From UBA7803 sp040219135 (GTDB taxonomy: Bacteria > Pseudomonadota > Gammaproteobacteria > Pseudomonadales > Azotimanducaceae): a DNA stretch of 64,000 nt. The position numbers and the translations under genes were made by a program. The notes beneath the pieces are model-generated. The model saw nothing but the letters and a program-made list of their open reading frames with translations. It was not told where the DNA came from and ran no database searches. The stretch covers positions 1-64,000 of the forward strand of contig JAVJTA010000007.1 in the NCBI GenBank assembly GCA_040219135.1. The letters are read 5' to 3'. Below, one piece after another: positions 45,699 to 54,306 of the stretch (position 1 is the stretch's first letter; each line of letters opens with the position of its first letter).

Positions 45699-46712
45699 TT
45701 ACTCGCCTTCCTCCTCCGGCGGGTTCTCCTCGAGGCGGGCACCGGCGAGGATGCCGGGCAGGGCGTAGTTGCCCTCGTGGCAGGCGTATTCGTAGATCGG
45801 CCCTGCCGTGCGCCGCAGAGTCAGCTCGCCGCTCCACGGTTCCGTATAGGCGCCGGGATCGTCGACGGTGAAAGCATAGAGAACGGCGTCCTCGCCGGTG
45901 CGGGTGAAGCGTTCGGTGACCACCGCCTCTGGGGTCATGTAGAACTGATGCTTGATGGCGGCACGGAAGCTCTGGCCCGGATGGAAGTTGGTGGTCTCCA
46001 CCACCAGCGTGCTGCCCTCCCAGCGGCCGATGGAATCGCCCATCCACGGGCGCACGCTGTCCGGTAGATGCTCGGAGTCGAGGCGGATGATGCGGGCGTC
46101 GTGGTTCATCTCCACGTGAATCAGCACGTGGCCCGGGGACTGCACGATCTGGTAGTTGTTGTTGTACAGCACCGGCAGCATCGGCGGGCCGCCGGTGCTG
46201 CCGAAGCCGACGATGCAGCGCTCGCCGAGGGGACGCTGCTCCGGGCCGTCGAACCCTCCCTGGACTCGCAGCAGGAACTGTCCCAGTTTCGCACGGGTCC
46301 CAAGCCGCATCGGCAGCCTGCCGTTCGCCGGCGATACCAGAATGCTGCTGCGGATTTCGTCGCCGACGCGCAGCGCGCGGGTGCCCGGATCCATCCAGAA
46401 CGAGTTGTACCCCCCGACGTCGCCGCCGGCCTGCAGGCCCTCCTCCGGGACCTCGTCGATCGAGGCGAAGAACTCGGCGTTGCGGTTTTCCCAGGCCGCC
46501 GCCTGTACCTCGGTGAGCACCAGACTGTCGAACTGATCCGGGCGTGTCAGGGCCGTGATGGTGGCGTTGGTCCACAGCCCCTGCAGATCCGGATCGCCGA
46601 AGACGGTGCGCGGCGGCTGCCAGTCCGCGGCGGAGGCGACCTCGGTCAGGCCGACGTGAGCCAGGCCGAGCGCGGCAAGACCGAGCGCGAACCATCGTGT
46701 CGTAGCGTTCAT
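45699..46712 (-). CDS. Uncharacterised secreted protein, PDLQGLW family
   Basis: 337 residues from ATG 46712, with a signal peptide ending VASAADW. The body has PRTVFGDPDLQGLWTNATITAL, YNSFWMDPG, the CIVGFGSTGGPPMLP loop, a WEGSTLVVETTNFHPGQSF strand and a final YEYACHEGNYALPGILAGAR. I know this pattern only as a conserved unknown in environmental proteobacteria. It shares the WMGxS-RWEgxTLVVEvT core and the PDLxGxW opening with the upstream gene, so the two are paralogues and overlap by four bases. Confidence 0.7.
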   Translation of the reverse strand: MNATTRWFALGLAALGLAHVGLTEVASAADWQPPRTVFGDPDLQGLWTNATITALTRPDQFDSLVLTEVQAAAWENRNAEFFASIDEVPEEGLQAGGDVGGYNSFWMDPGTRALRVGDEIRSSILVSPANGRLPMRLGTRAKLGQFLLRVQGGFDGPEQRPLGERCIVGFGSTGGPPMLPVLYNNNYQIVQSPGHVLIHVEMNHDARIIRLDSEHLPDSVRPWMGDSIGRWEGSTLVVETTNFHPGQSFRAAIKHQFYMTPEAVVTERFTRTGEDAVLYAFTVDDPGAYTEPWSGELTLRRTAGPIYEYACHEGNYALPGILAGARLEENPPEEEGE

Positions 46713-47548
46713 GGTGCTTTCCTCCCGGGCAGCGGCTCTTTGCGCAGGTGGCCGTACATCAGCTCCTCGACGAACTCCACGCACTTGAACTGCTGCAGGC
46801 GCGCGTCCGCTCCCACGCGTCGGTAGAGGGGCATGCGGATGGTCCACGGCCGGGTGAACACCTCGGGATCTTCGATCCGCGCTTCGTATTCCATGATGTA
46901 GTAGCTGGTCGGAGTGTAGCGCTCGGTCACCTTGAGGGCGCTGCTGTGATGGTTGCCGGCGCGGTCGAACCAGGTACGGTCGTTCTGTCCGGTAACCTCC
47001 ACGACCAGGGTATCTTCTTCCCAGCGCGCGTAGGACTGCCCCATCCAGCTGTCCACCGGCGCTTCGCCCGGATCTTCCAGCTGCAGGTTGCGGGTAGCGC
47101 CGGCGAACTCGTAGGCGATGAAAATCGCGCTGTCGCTGTGGAAGATCTGGAACGGGAAGGGCAGGTAGGTGGCGCGCGGCACGCCCGGCAGATAGCACCT
47201 GATCTCCGGATCCCGGGCGAGCCAGTCGGCCTGATTGTCCAGCTGCTGCTGACGCGCCTGATCCGTGTAGGGGATCTCGTTGCCCTCCACCACGCCGAGC
47301 CCTGCCGGCACCGCCCCCACCGCGCCGAGTGCCACCACCTCGGGGGCGGGCACGGGACCGAAGGGACCCGGGACCATGGCCAGCGCGGCCTTCGCCGGAT
47401 GCGCGAGTAGATCGTAGTTGGCCGTATTGAGCACCTGCCAGACACCGTTCAGGTCGGGCTTGCCGTCGGGCATGCGCGGAATTGCATCGGCAGCCGCGGC
47501 CCAGCAGGGCAGCAGCAGCGCAACGATCATCCAGTCAGCGTGCCTCAC
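46709..47548 (-). CDS. Uncharacterised secreted protein, paralogue
   Basis: 279 residues with a signal peptide (MIVALLLPCWAAAADA). It shows MPDGKPDLNGVWQVLN, CYLPGVPRATYLPFPFQIF, WMGQSYARWEEDTLVVEVTGQND and FDRAGNHHSSALKVTERYT, matching the neighbour in the same order. Such families have repeated beta-strand patterns; no enzyme motif is evident. It overlaps the gene upstream (47535-47951) by 14 bases, so the three form an operon. Confidence 0.7.
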   Translation of the reverse strand: MRHADWMIVALLLPCWAAAADAIPRMPDGKPDLNGVWQVLNTANYDLLAHPAKAALAMVPGPFGPVPAPEVVALGAVGAVPAGLGVVEGNEIPYTDQARQQQLDNQADWLARDPEIRCYLPGVPRATYLPFPFQIFHSDSAIFIAYEFAGATRNLQLEDPGEAPVDSWMGQSYARWEEDTLVVEVTGQNDRTWFDRAGNHHSSALKVTERYTPTSYYIMEYEARIEDPEVFTRPWTIRMPLYRRVGADARLQQFKCVEFVEELMYGHLRKEPLPGRKAP

Positions 47549-47951
47549 GAGTCGCCCTCCGCGTCCACGTCCGCCAGAGCGCCAGCGCGCCGCTGGCGGC
47601 GGCGACGGCCAGCGGTGCCAGCAGCACCTCCCAGCGCGTCATCAGGTAAAAGCCGGCGGCGCCGCCGATCCCGAGCAGGAGTCCCACCACGGCGACCGTG
47701 CGTTTGAGATTCGGCGCCACCAGCGCGGGAAACAGCACCAGACCGAACGCGCCGAACGCGACGCCGCCGTAGATGGCGGTTTCCACCGCTCCCGTGTGCC
47801 AGGGTTCCACGCAGGCGCCGCCGACCATTCGGTCGACGGGGCAGCGTCCATCGACGATCGAGACGGCCCAGCGGCTGCCGACGACAGCCAGCGCCACGAC
47901 GGCCACGGCGGTCACGGGCACCAGCATCCAGCGCAGGATCCTGCCGATCAT
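47535..47951 (-). CDS. Small uncharacterised membrane protein
   Basis: 138 residues with three to four membrane helices (ILRWMLVPVTAVAVVALAVVG, AIYGGVAFGAFGLVLFPALVA, VAVVGLLLGIGGAAGFYL, VLLAPLAVAAASGALALW). Two cysteines lie in an extracytoplasmic loop (GRCPVDRMVGGACVEPW) and could form a disulfide. It is the first gene of an operon with two secreted paralogues and may anchor or help them. No named family recognised. Confidence 0.65.
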   Translation of the reverse strand: MIGRILRWMLVPVTAVAVVALAVVGSRWAVSIVDGRCPVDRMVGGACVEPWHTGAVETAIYGGVAFGAFGLVLFPALVAPNLKRTVAVVGLLLGIGGAAGFYLMTRWEVLLAPLAVAAASGALALWRTWTRRATREAR

Positions 47952-48010
47952 GCTCTCCCCTGTTTCGCGGCCAAGCGTAGCCGAGGCCGGACCGTCTGGT
48001 CCACGGCCAC

Positions 48011-48991
48011 TCAGCTGTGACCGAGCACGGGATGTGGTTCGTAGCCCTGTTCCAGGGACTTCACGTCCTCCTCGGACAGTTCGATCTCGAGCGCCTCGAT
48101 CGCGTCCTGCAGGTGGTGCGGTTTGGAGGCGCCGATGATCGGCGACACCACGCCCGGCTTGCCGAGCATCCAGGCCAGGGCGGTCTGCGCCGGCTTGACG
48201 CCGAGCCGGGCGGCCACGTCGGCGTTGCGATCGACGATGTCCAGATCCGACTCGCGCCGGTACAGATAGCCGGCGAACTCGTCGGAACCGGCGCGGACCG
48301 TATCCTTGATGGTATCCCGGGTGCGGGCGAGATAGCCGCGTGCCAGCGGGCTCCAGGGAATCAGTCCCACTTTCTGGTCGAGGCACAGCGGGATCATCTC
48401 GCGCTCTTCTTCGCGGTAGATCAGGTTGTAGTGGTTCTGCATGGTCACGAAACGCACGCCGCCGAGCGCGTCCGCGGTGAACAGGTACTTGGCCATCTGC
48501 CAGGCGAACATGCTCGAAGCGCCGATGTAGCGCACCTTGCCTTCGGCCACCAGATCGGACAGCGCCTCGATGGTCTCCTCGATGGGCGTGCGATAGTCGA
48601 AACGGTGAATCTGATACAGATCGATGTAGTCCATGCCGAGGCGCTCGAGCGATGCGTCACACGCGGCCATGATGTGTTTGCGTGACAGCCCCCAGCGGTT
48701 GCGGGCGCGCCCGTGGGTGCCGTTGAAACACTTGCTGGCGATGACCACGTCCTCCCGGTCGATGCCGAGTTCTTCCAGGGCCCGGCCCAGGACCTGCTCC
48801 GACACCCCGTTGGAGTAGACGTCGGCGGTGTCAAAGAAGTTGATGCCGGCTTCGAGAGCGGCGGAAACGAACGGCAGCGCTTCGTCGAACTCGAGGATCC
48901 AGTCGCGCCATTCCCGGGAACCGTAGGTCATCATGCCGAGGCACAGGCGCGACACCCGGAGGCCCGTGTTTCCCAGATTCGCGTACTTCAT
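48011..48991 (-). CDS. Aldo/keto reductase
   Basis: 326 residues from ATG 48991, chosen because AAAGGGGGAG precedes it and MKYANLGNTGLRVSRLCLGMMTYG is the family start. The catalytic tetrad positions are visible: D in FFDTADVYSNG, Y of the same motif, K in VVIASKCFNG and H in YQIHRFD. The NADPH-binding GASKPHHLQDAIEAL ends it. It reduces aldehydes or ketones of unknown identity. Confidence 0.9.
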   Translation of the reverse strand: MKYANLGNTGLRVSRLCLGMMTYGSREWRDWILEFDEALPFVSAALEAGINFFDTADVYSNGVSEQVLGRALEELGIDREDVVIASKCFNGTHGRARNRWGLSRKHIMAACDASLERLGMDYIDLYQIHRFDYRTPIEETIEALSDLVAEGKVRYIGASSMFAWQMAKYLFTADALGGVRFVTMQNHYNLIYREEEREMIPLCLDQKVGLIPWSPLARGYLARTRDTIKDTVRAGSDEFAGYLYRRESDLDIVDRNADVAARLGVKPAQTALAWMLGKPGVVSPIIGASKPHHLQDAIEALEIELSEEDVKSLEQGYEPHPVLGHS

Positions 48992-49063
48992 GACTCCCCC
49001 TTTGATGGCTTTTTCGCCCAGCGTCGTCGAGACTACCACGGTCATTCACGGAGATGCCCCGCC

Positions 49064-49600
49064 ATGCGTGAGACCGGACCGATTCCACGCCTGTTCGTTG
49101 CGCTGGGCCTGACGCTGCTCGCCGGTCTTGTCCTGGCGGCGCCGCAGGTGGGCGATAGCGCACCGGACTTCGAGCTCGAAGCCAGCGATGGCGCGACCTA
49201 CCGCCTGAGCGACTACCGCGGCGAGCGGGCCGTGGTGATCGCCTGGTTTCCCAAGGCCTACACCAGCGGCTGCACCATCGAGTGCAAATCGCTGGCGGAG
49301 AACGGCCACCTGATCCGCGAGTACGACGTGGTCTACTTCATGGCCAGCGTCGACCCGGTCGAAGACAATGCGGGCTTTGCCGCCGAGCAGAACGCCGACT
49401 TTCCGTTGCTCAGCGACCCGTCGAAGGAGACCGCCCGGGCTTTCGGCGTGCTCAGCCCGGCCGGCTACGCCAGTCGCCACACCTACTACATCGGTGCCGA
49501 TGGCCGGATTCTCGCCATCGACCGCAACGTCCGACCGGCCACGTCGGCTGAGGACATGGCGGCGATGCTCGGCAAGCTGGGCGTGGCGCGCAGCGACTGA
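49064..49600 (+). CDS. Exported peroxiredoxin (BCP/AhpC-TSA family)
   Basis: 178 residues from ATG 49064. A signal peptide (LFVALGLTLLAGLVLAAP) precedes a thioredoxin-fold domain with the peroxidatic site FPKAYTSGCTIECKSLA. The second cysteine follows the first after three residues (CTIEC) and could be the resolving residue; in E. coli Bcp the spacing is four. Export suggests it removes peroxides in the periplasm. Divergent from the aldo/keto reductase. Confidence 0.85.
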   Translation: MRETGPIPRLFVALGLTLLAGLVLAAPQVGDSAPDFELEASDGATYRLSDYRGERAVVIAWFPKAYTSGCTIECKSLAENGHLIREYDVVYFMASVDPVEDNAGFAAEQNADFPLLSDPSKETARAFGVLSPAGYASRHTYYIGADGRILAIDRNVRPATSAEDMAAMLGKLGVARSD

Positions 49601-49695
49601 CTCGGAAAAACCGAAGGATTCCTCAGTCACAAACCGCTGTCGCCACGGCCGGTCGAATCGGAGACTGAAGGCACGCTCTCCATCGGTTGCCCGCC

Positions 49696-50133
49696 ATGTC
49701 GTCTGCACAGCTGCGTCTGGTCCCCGAAGTTGCCCGACCGCAATCCATCCGGTCGTTGCCCCGTGGCTTGCCCGAGAGGCGGGCGCAGGGCGATCTGCTG
49801 TCCCAGGTCTTCGTTGCCGCGCTGGTCGCTGATCGGGGTCCCGACGGCGCCTGCCGGGTTCTCGAGCATCGTCACGCCAGGGCGCGTCATGCCCGGGTTC
49901 TGGCTGATCTCCTCGCCATGGTCGAGAACCCGCTACGACTGCGTGATCTCCCAGACCGGGTCGACGGCGTCGAGGACGCACTGGCCGTTTACGACGTTGC
50001 CCGGCTGGCCATCGACGGTGAGCGTGCCGCAGGGCGGGTTTTTCTCGAGGATCTCGCCGAAACCCTGCTGCTGCCGCCAACGCTGGTGCGATGGTTCGAG
50101 GAGCGTTCCCATCCCGCTGGCGTTCGCGCCTAG
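49696..50133 (+). CDS. DUF533 (YebE)-like C-terminal protein, perhaps truncated
   Basis: 145 residues from ATG 49696. The part LRLRDLPDRVDGVEDALAVYDVARLAIDGERAAGRVFLEDLAETLLLPPTLV resembles, in order, the end of DUF533 proteins (a four-helix TerB-like region with LAID and LA..L.L...LV). The N-terminal half does not look like the family, which normally opens with a membrane-associated glycine-rich part. It could be a short variant or a decayed remnant. A larger minus-strand ORF over the same DNA shows no family pattern. Confidence 0.4.
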   Translation: MSSAQLRLVPEVARPQSIRSLPRGLPERRAQGDLLSQVFVAALVADRGPDGACRVLEHRHARARHARVLADLLAMVENPLRLRDLPDRVDGVEDALAVYDVARLAIDGERAAGRVFLEDLAETLLLPPTLVRWFEERSHPAGVRA

Positions 50134-50328
50134 CGCAAGAGCTTCTCGTCCGGCGGTGCGCGTCGCGGGCGGCGCAACGTCGTGTCAGCATCACCAGCCT
50201 GTAATCGATTGGCCCGAACAGCTGCAAGATCTATTGGCTGTGGCCACAGAAAATGCAAGTTCTATAGAGCAGAGACAAAAAACACTCTTAAGAAGAGGGT
50301 CATATTGCCCTGAGTTCAAGCCAGACTC
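50134..50328. other. Comparatively AT-rich gap between convergent genes
   Basis: 195 bases. The stretch 50261-50310 (many A and T, including AAAAAACACTCTTAAGAAGAGG) is clearly less GC-rich than its surroundings, with a small CTCTTAAGAAGAG palindrome that could end transcription. I see no gene in it. Confidence 0.4.
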
Positions 50329-51231
50329 TCACCCAAAAGCCCTCCGCTCGATCAAACCGTCCTTGAGCCAGTCGATCAGTGCGCGGAGCCGGGATGGCAC
50401 CATGCGCCCACCGTGGTAGACCAGACTGACGGGCCACGGCTCCGGCTGATACTCCTCGAGGATGGTGAGCAGCTCCCCGGCTGCGATCAGATCCCTGACC
50501 TGGTAGGAGAGAAACTGCCCGAATCCCATGCCGCTGACGCAGGCGGCCGTGGCAGCAGCGATTTGATTGACGCCGAACCGTCCATCCACCGGGATCGATA
50601 TGTCTTTTCGGCCGTCGGAGAACAGCCAGGTGGTTTCCAGACCGGGCAGATTCTGCTGCCGAACGCACGGCAGCCGTGAAAGCTCGTCGGGATGATCCGG
50701 CAGTTCGGATTGCTTCAACAGCCGTGGGCTCGCAACGGTCACGCGGCGCACCTCACCCAGGCGGATGGCGACCAGCGAGGAATCGGCCAACGCCCCGATG
50801 CGCAGTGCCAGATCGATACCCTCGCTCACCAGGTCCACATTGCGGTCCAGCAGCAGCAGATCTGCCCGGACCCCGTGGTGGTGCAGCAGGAACTCGGCAA
50901 TGAGCGGGGCCAGATGCATGCGTCCGAACTCGACTGGCGCGGTTACCCGAAGCGCGCCGCTGAGCTCCGCCTGGTTCCGCGCAACGGCTCGTTCGGCTTC
51001 TTCGACGTCGGCCAGGATAGCCCGGCAACGCTCGAGAAAGTCCTGGCCCTCCGGGGTGAGCGACATGCGGCGCGTGGTCCGTCGCAACAGCACGACCCCG
51101 AGATGCTTCTCCAGCGCCGCCAGGCCGCGGACCACCGAGGCCTGGGAGCGATCCAGCGCATCGGCGGCCGCCGTGAGACTGCCCCGATCGACGATCTCGA
51201 CGAACGTGCGCATCGCGGTCAGCTTGTCCAT
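50329..51231 (-). CDS. LysR family transcriptional regulator
   Basis: 300 residues. The N-terminal winged helix-turn-helix (MRTFVEIVDRGSLTAAADALDRSQASVVRGLAALEKHLG) is followed by a substrate-binding domain. It is divergent from the VOC gene with a 118-base region between starts that holds two 13-bp T-N11-A palindromes. The subgroup resembles regulators of electrophile and quinone stress (for example those next to azoreductases), but the inducer is unknown. Confidence 0.92.
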   Translation of the reverse strand: MDKLTAMRTFVEIVDRGSLTAAADALDRSQASVVRGLAALEKHLGVVLLRRTTRRMSLTPEGQDFLERCRAILADVEEAERAVARNQAELSGALRVTAPVEFGRMHLAPLIAEFLLHHHGVRADLLLLDRNVDLVSEGIDLALRIGALADSSLVAIRLGEVRRVTVASPRLLKQSELPDHPDELSRLPCVRQQNLPGLETTWLFSDGRKDISIPVDGRFGVNQIAAATAACVSGMGFGQFLSYQVRDLIAAGELLTILEEYQPEPWPVSLVYHGGRMVPSRLRALIDWLKDGLIERRAFG

Positions 51232-51245
51232 GGATCGATGATTAT

Positions 51246-51258
51246 TGCGATTTTCGCA
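51246..51258. promoter_or_regulatory. LysR box candidate 1 (T-N11-A)
   Basis: TGCGA-TTT-TCGCA, a perfect palindrome of the T-N11-A form, 15 bp upstream of the LysR gene start. It overlaps a possible -35 (TTGCGA, 51245-51250) whose -10 would be TGCTAT at 51268 for the divergent VOC gene. Confidence 0.55.
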
Positions 51259-51285
51259 TTAGTAAAGTGCTATTTAGGGTATTTA

Positions 51286-51298
51286 TCCGGAAACCGGA
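51286..51298. promoter_or_regulatory. LysR box candidate 2 (T-N11-A)
   Basis: TCCGG-AAA-CCGGA, also exactly T-N11-A, 40 bp from the first palindrome and about 52 bp upstream of the VOC start. Two sites of this kind usually mark the recognition and activation sites of LysR regulators. Confidence 0.5.
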
Positions 51299-51349
51299 CA
51301 TAGTCAGGATCTCCCACGCTTCCATACCCGACTGCCAAGGAGAGATCCC

Positions 51350-51748
51350 ATGACCGATACACGAGCAAAAACCAATGGCGCCCACCACGTCGGGCTGACG
51401 GTTCCCGACGTCCACGCCGCGACCGCCTTCTTCATCGACGCTCTCGGATTCCGCCAGGTCGGCGGCAATCCCGACTATCCCGCGACCTTCGTCAGCGATG
51501 GCGCCATCATGATCACGTTGTGGCAGGCAGAATCGCCGGAGCGCGCAACGCCCTTCGATCGGCGCGCCAACATCGGGCTGCACCATCTCGCGCTGCGGGC
51601 GAAAGACATCGATGGCCTTGCCGCGGAACTCGGCCGGCGGGACGACGTGCAGATCGAGTTCCAACCCGAGGACCTCGGCGCCACCGGCATCCAGCACATG
51701 ATGTGCCGCATCCCGGGCAACATTCGTGTGGAGTTCATTGCCGCATGA
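51350..51748 (+). CDS. VOC (glyoxalase/dioxygenase-like) protein
   Basis: 132 residues, one vicinal-oxygen-chelate domain with two beta-alpha-beta-beta-beta repeats: AHHVGLTVPDVHAATAFFIDALGF and LHHLALRAKDIDGLAAEL. H12-type and H-type residues in HHVGL and LHHLAL and the final glutamate in RVEFIA are at the usual metal positions. The substrate is unknown. It overlaps the next gene by four bases, so both are under the LysR-controlled promoter. Confidence 0.85.
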   Translation: MTDTRAKTNGAHHVGLTVPDVHAATAFFIDALGFRQVGGNPDYPATFVSDGAIMITLWQAESPERATPFDRRANIGLHHLALRAKDIDGLAAELGRRDDVQIEFQPEDLGATGIQHMMCRIPGNIRVEFIAA

Positions 51749-53376
51749 CTCAGTCGCCGTTCCACATCGGAGAGCAGCACGTCCAGGACCGCGTGGGCGT
51801 GCGGGAGTCCATCGAGCCCTGGGCACGAAAGGTGATTCGCCCGTTCCTGCCGGACCAGCACCGCGATTTCTATGCCCAGTTGCCGTTCGTCGTTGCGGCT
51901 GTACGGGACGAAGATGACCGCCCGTGGGCCACGCTGCTGGTGGGACCGCCCGGCTTTCTGCAGTCACCCGAAGCGCGCAGCCTGCGGATCGACGCCCGAC
52001 CCCTGCCGGGAGACGCGCTGGAGGGTTCGCTGACGGCGGGTGCCGAGATCGGGCTGCTCGGCATTCAGTTGGAGACCAGGCGACGCAATCGCGTTAACGG
52101 CAGGATCACCGAAACCGGTAGGGCAGGACTCAGCTTCCGGGTGGATCAGGCCTTCGGGAACTGCCCTCAGTACATCACCGAGCGTCAGTGGCACCACGTT
52201 CAGGTCGACCGCACGGCGTCGTCGGCGTACCGCCGCAGTGATCTGAGCCAGCACCAGAGGGCCTGGATCGAATCGGCCGACACGATGTTCATCGCCAGCG
52301 GCTACCGCGGCGACGCTGCCCGCAGCGGCGCCTCGGGCATGGACGCATCGCATCGGGGCGGCCAGCCGGGATTCGTCCGGGTACTCGGCGACCGGCGCCT
52401 GGTGTTTCCCGATTACGCGGGTAACAACCATTTCAACACCATCGGCAACCTGGTGATGGATCCGCGCATCGGCCTGCTGTTCGTCGATTTCCAGCGCGGC
52501 AGCCTGTTGCAGATCAGCGGGATCGCCAGCATCGAATGGGGGTTGCCGGAGGTGGCGAAGCACCCCGGCGCCCAGCGCCTGATCTACGTCGACATCGAGG
52601 CCGTCGTGCAACTCGACGCGGTACTGCCGCTGCGCTGGAGCGGACCCGGTGAGAAAACCCGGTCGCTGACGCTGAGACGCCGGATCCGTGAGAGCGTGGA
52701 CGTCACGTCCTTCGAGTTCGCGGCGAGCGACGGCGGCAGCCTGCCCCGGTTCGAGCCCGGCCAGCATCTGCCCATCGAGCTTCCGGTCGACGGCGTTCCC
52801 ACGCCGATCAAGCGGACCTACACCCTGTCCAACGATCCCGCCGAGGGTTGCTACCGCATCAGCGTCAAACGCCTGACCGACGGGCTCGCATCCCGGCTGC
52901 TCCACGATCGGCTTCGAGAAGGCGACGTGATCGGCTCGACGCCACCCGCCGGCGACTTCGTCCTCTCGTGCAACGGCAGGCCGACGGTCCTGATCAGCGC
53001 CGGAGTCGGCATCACGCCGATGGTGAGCATGCTGCATGGGCGCTGCCCGGATCAATCCGTGATCTTCGTGCATGGCGCGCGCGATGGCGCCCATCACCCG
53101 TTTGCCGCGGAAGTGGGCCGGGTTGCGGCGGAGGACTCGATGGTGACGACCCATACCGCCTACAGCCGCCCGCGGGAGGAGGACGTCCTCGGGCGCGACT
53201 TCGACACAGTCGGTCGCCTGAGCGGCGACGTCGTCGCCGGATTGCTGCCCACCCTCGACGCCGATTTCTATCTGTGCGGGTCGCCAGGCTTTATGTCAGA
53301 CATCATGGCGGGTCTCATTCATCTGGGCGCAAACCCGGTCCAGATACATACGGAGAGCTTTGGCCCCGCAGGCTGA
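51745..53376 (+). CDS. PNPOx-like flavoprotein fused to ferredoxin-reductase-type module
   Basis: 543 residues from ATG 51745. Residues 1-310 resemble the pyridoxamine-phosphate-oxidase-like FMN split-barrel family (VRVLGDRRLVFPDYAGNNHFNTIGNLVMDPRIGLLFVDFQRG). Residues 315-543 form an FAD/NAD(P)H reductase (RTYTLSNDP flavin motif; LISAGVGITPMVSML; YLCGSPGFM). Similar fusions often have a third, C-terminal 2Fe-2S ferredoxin domain; it is absent here. It probably moves electrons from NAD(P)H to an FMN-bound substrate, perhaps in detoxification. Confidence 0.85.
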   Translation: MTQSPFHIGEQHVQDRVGVRESIEPWARKVIRPFLPDQHRDFYAQLPFVVAAVRDEDDRPWATLLVGPPGFLQSPEARSLRIDARPLPGDALEGSLTAGAEIGLLGIQLETRRRNRVNGRITETGRAGLSFRVDQAFGNCPQYITERQWHHVQVDRTASSAYRRSDLSQHQRAWIESADTMFIASGYRGDAARSGASGMDASHRGGQPGFVRVLGDRRLVFPDYAGNNHFNTIGNLVMDPRIGLLFVDFQRGSLLQISGIASIEWGLPEVAKHPGAQRLIYVDIEAVVQLDAVLPLRWSGPGEKTRSLTLRRRIRESVDVTSFEFAASDGGSLPRFEPGQHLPIELPVDGVPTPIKRTYTLSNDPAEGCYRISVKRLTDGLASRLLHDRLREGDVIGSTPPAGDFVLSCNGRPTVLISAGVGITPMVSMLHGRCPDQSVIFVHGARDGAHHPFAAEVGRVAAEDSMVTTHTAYSRPREEDVLGRDFDTVGRLSGDVVAGLLPTLDADFYLCGSPGFMSDIMAGLIHLGANPVQIHTESFGPAG

Positions 53377-53385
53377 GCGTCGTGC

Positions 53386-54306
53386 TCAACTATCCGTGAG
53401 GGCAGCGGAACGGCTACGCCTCACCTGCCCCGGCGGTTGCCCGACCACCTTGCGAAAGGCATTGCGGAACGCCGCCTCGGATTCGTAGCCCACCGCCTCG
53501 GCGATCTGCGCCATGGAATCATCCGTGCGCGTCAGCAGATCGATCGCCATTTGCATCCGCCAGCCCGTGACGTAGGCCATCGGGGACTCTCCGGCCGACG
53601 CCTTGAAAGCCGCCGCGAACGCAGCGCGACTCATGCTGGCTTCCGCTGCAAGCAGGTCCACTGACCAGCGCCGTTCAGGTGCGGCATGAAACCCGCTGAG
53701 TGCCCGGCCAAGGCGCGGATCCGCCAACGCGGCCATAAGACCCACACACGCTCCAGATTCGATGTGCTGACGCAGCGCGAATACCACCAGCACATGAATC
53801 AGATGATCGATGACGGCGCTTCGTCCGGGATGGTCAGCGAAGGCTTCGCTGATCAGCAGGTTGAGTAGATTTCGCGTGTCGCCGACGGCCGAGTCCGCCA
53901 GATCGATGACGAACGCATCCGGCAGGCTGTCCAGCAACGGCCAGGCGGCCCGGCTGCGGAACTCGATGTATCCGCACAGCATCCGCGTGACCGGCACACC
54001 TGCCTGAATGGGTGGGGCTTCGTTAACGGCGACGCCTTCGGGGATGTGCTCCTCCGGCGTCAGAAAATGCCCGGCGTCCCGAGGAAACAGCACGAAGTCG
54101 CCGGGGTGGAGCCGGCGTGGTGCCGACCCCTCCAGGTGCAACCAGCAGTCTCCGGACTCCACCAGGTGAAAGGTGCCGGTATGCCCGCCCGAAGTATTCA
54201 CCGCCCAGGCGCCCCCACACATCGCGGCCTCGGTAGAGACGCCGGCGGTGAGCCCGAGGCGGGAGAGGATCAGGCTGAGTGCATCTTCGTTCTGCAGCAC
54301 GAACAA
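53386..54306 (-). CDS. AraC family transcriptional regulator (cupin N-terminus)
   Basis: 306 residues if it begins at the TTG at 54306; a GTG at 54300 would remove two residues, and no clear ribosome-binding site decides. The N-terminal part (SGGHTGTFHLVESGDCWLHLEGSAPRRLHPGDFVLFPRD) is a cupin sensor of the Cupin_6 type; the C-terminal 100 residues hold two HTH units (MSRAAFAAAFKASAGESPM and QIAEAVGYESEAAFRNAFRK). It is divergent from the thioredoxin gene and probably controls that operon. Confidence 0.88.
   Translation of the reverse strand: MFVLQNEDALSLILSRLGLTAGVSTEAAMCGGAWAVNTSGGHTGTFHLVESGDCWLHLEGSAPRRLHPGDFVLFPRDAGHFLTPEEHIPEGVAVNEAPPIQAGVPVTRMLCGYIEFRSRAAWPLLDSLPDAFVIDLADSAVGDTRNLLNLLISEAFADHPGRSAVIDHLIHVLVVFALRQHIESGACVGLMAALADPRLGRALSGFHAAPERRWSVDLLAAEASMSRAAFAAAFKASAGESPMAYVTGWRMQMAIDLLTRTDDSMAQIAEAVGYESEAAFRNAFRKVVGQPPGQVRRSRSAALTDS

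Noticed and set aside
49046..50227. 393-residue minus-strand open frame over the peroxiredoxin and DUF533-like genes
   Set aside because: The opposite strand encodes recognisable proteins; this frame has no recognisable motif.
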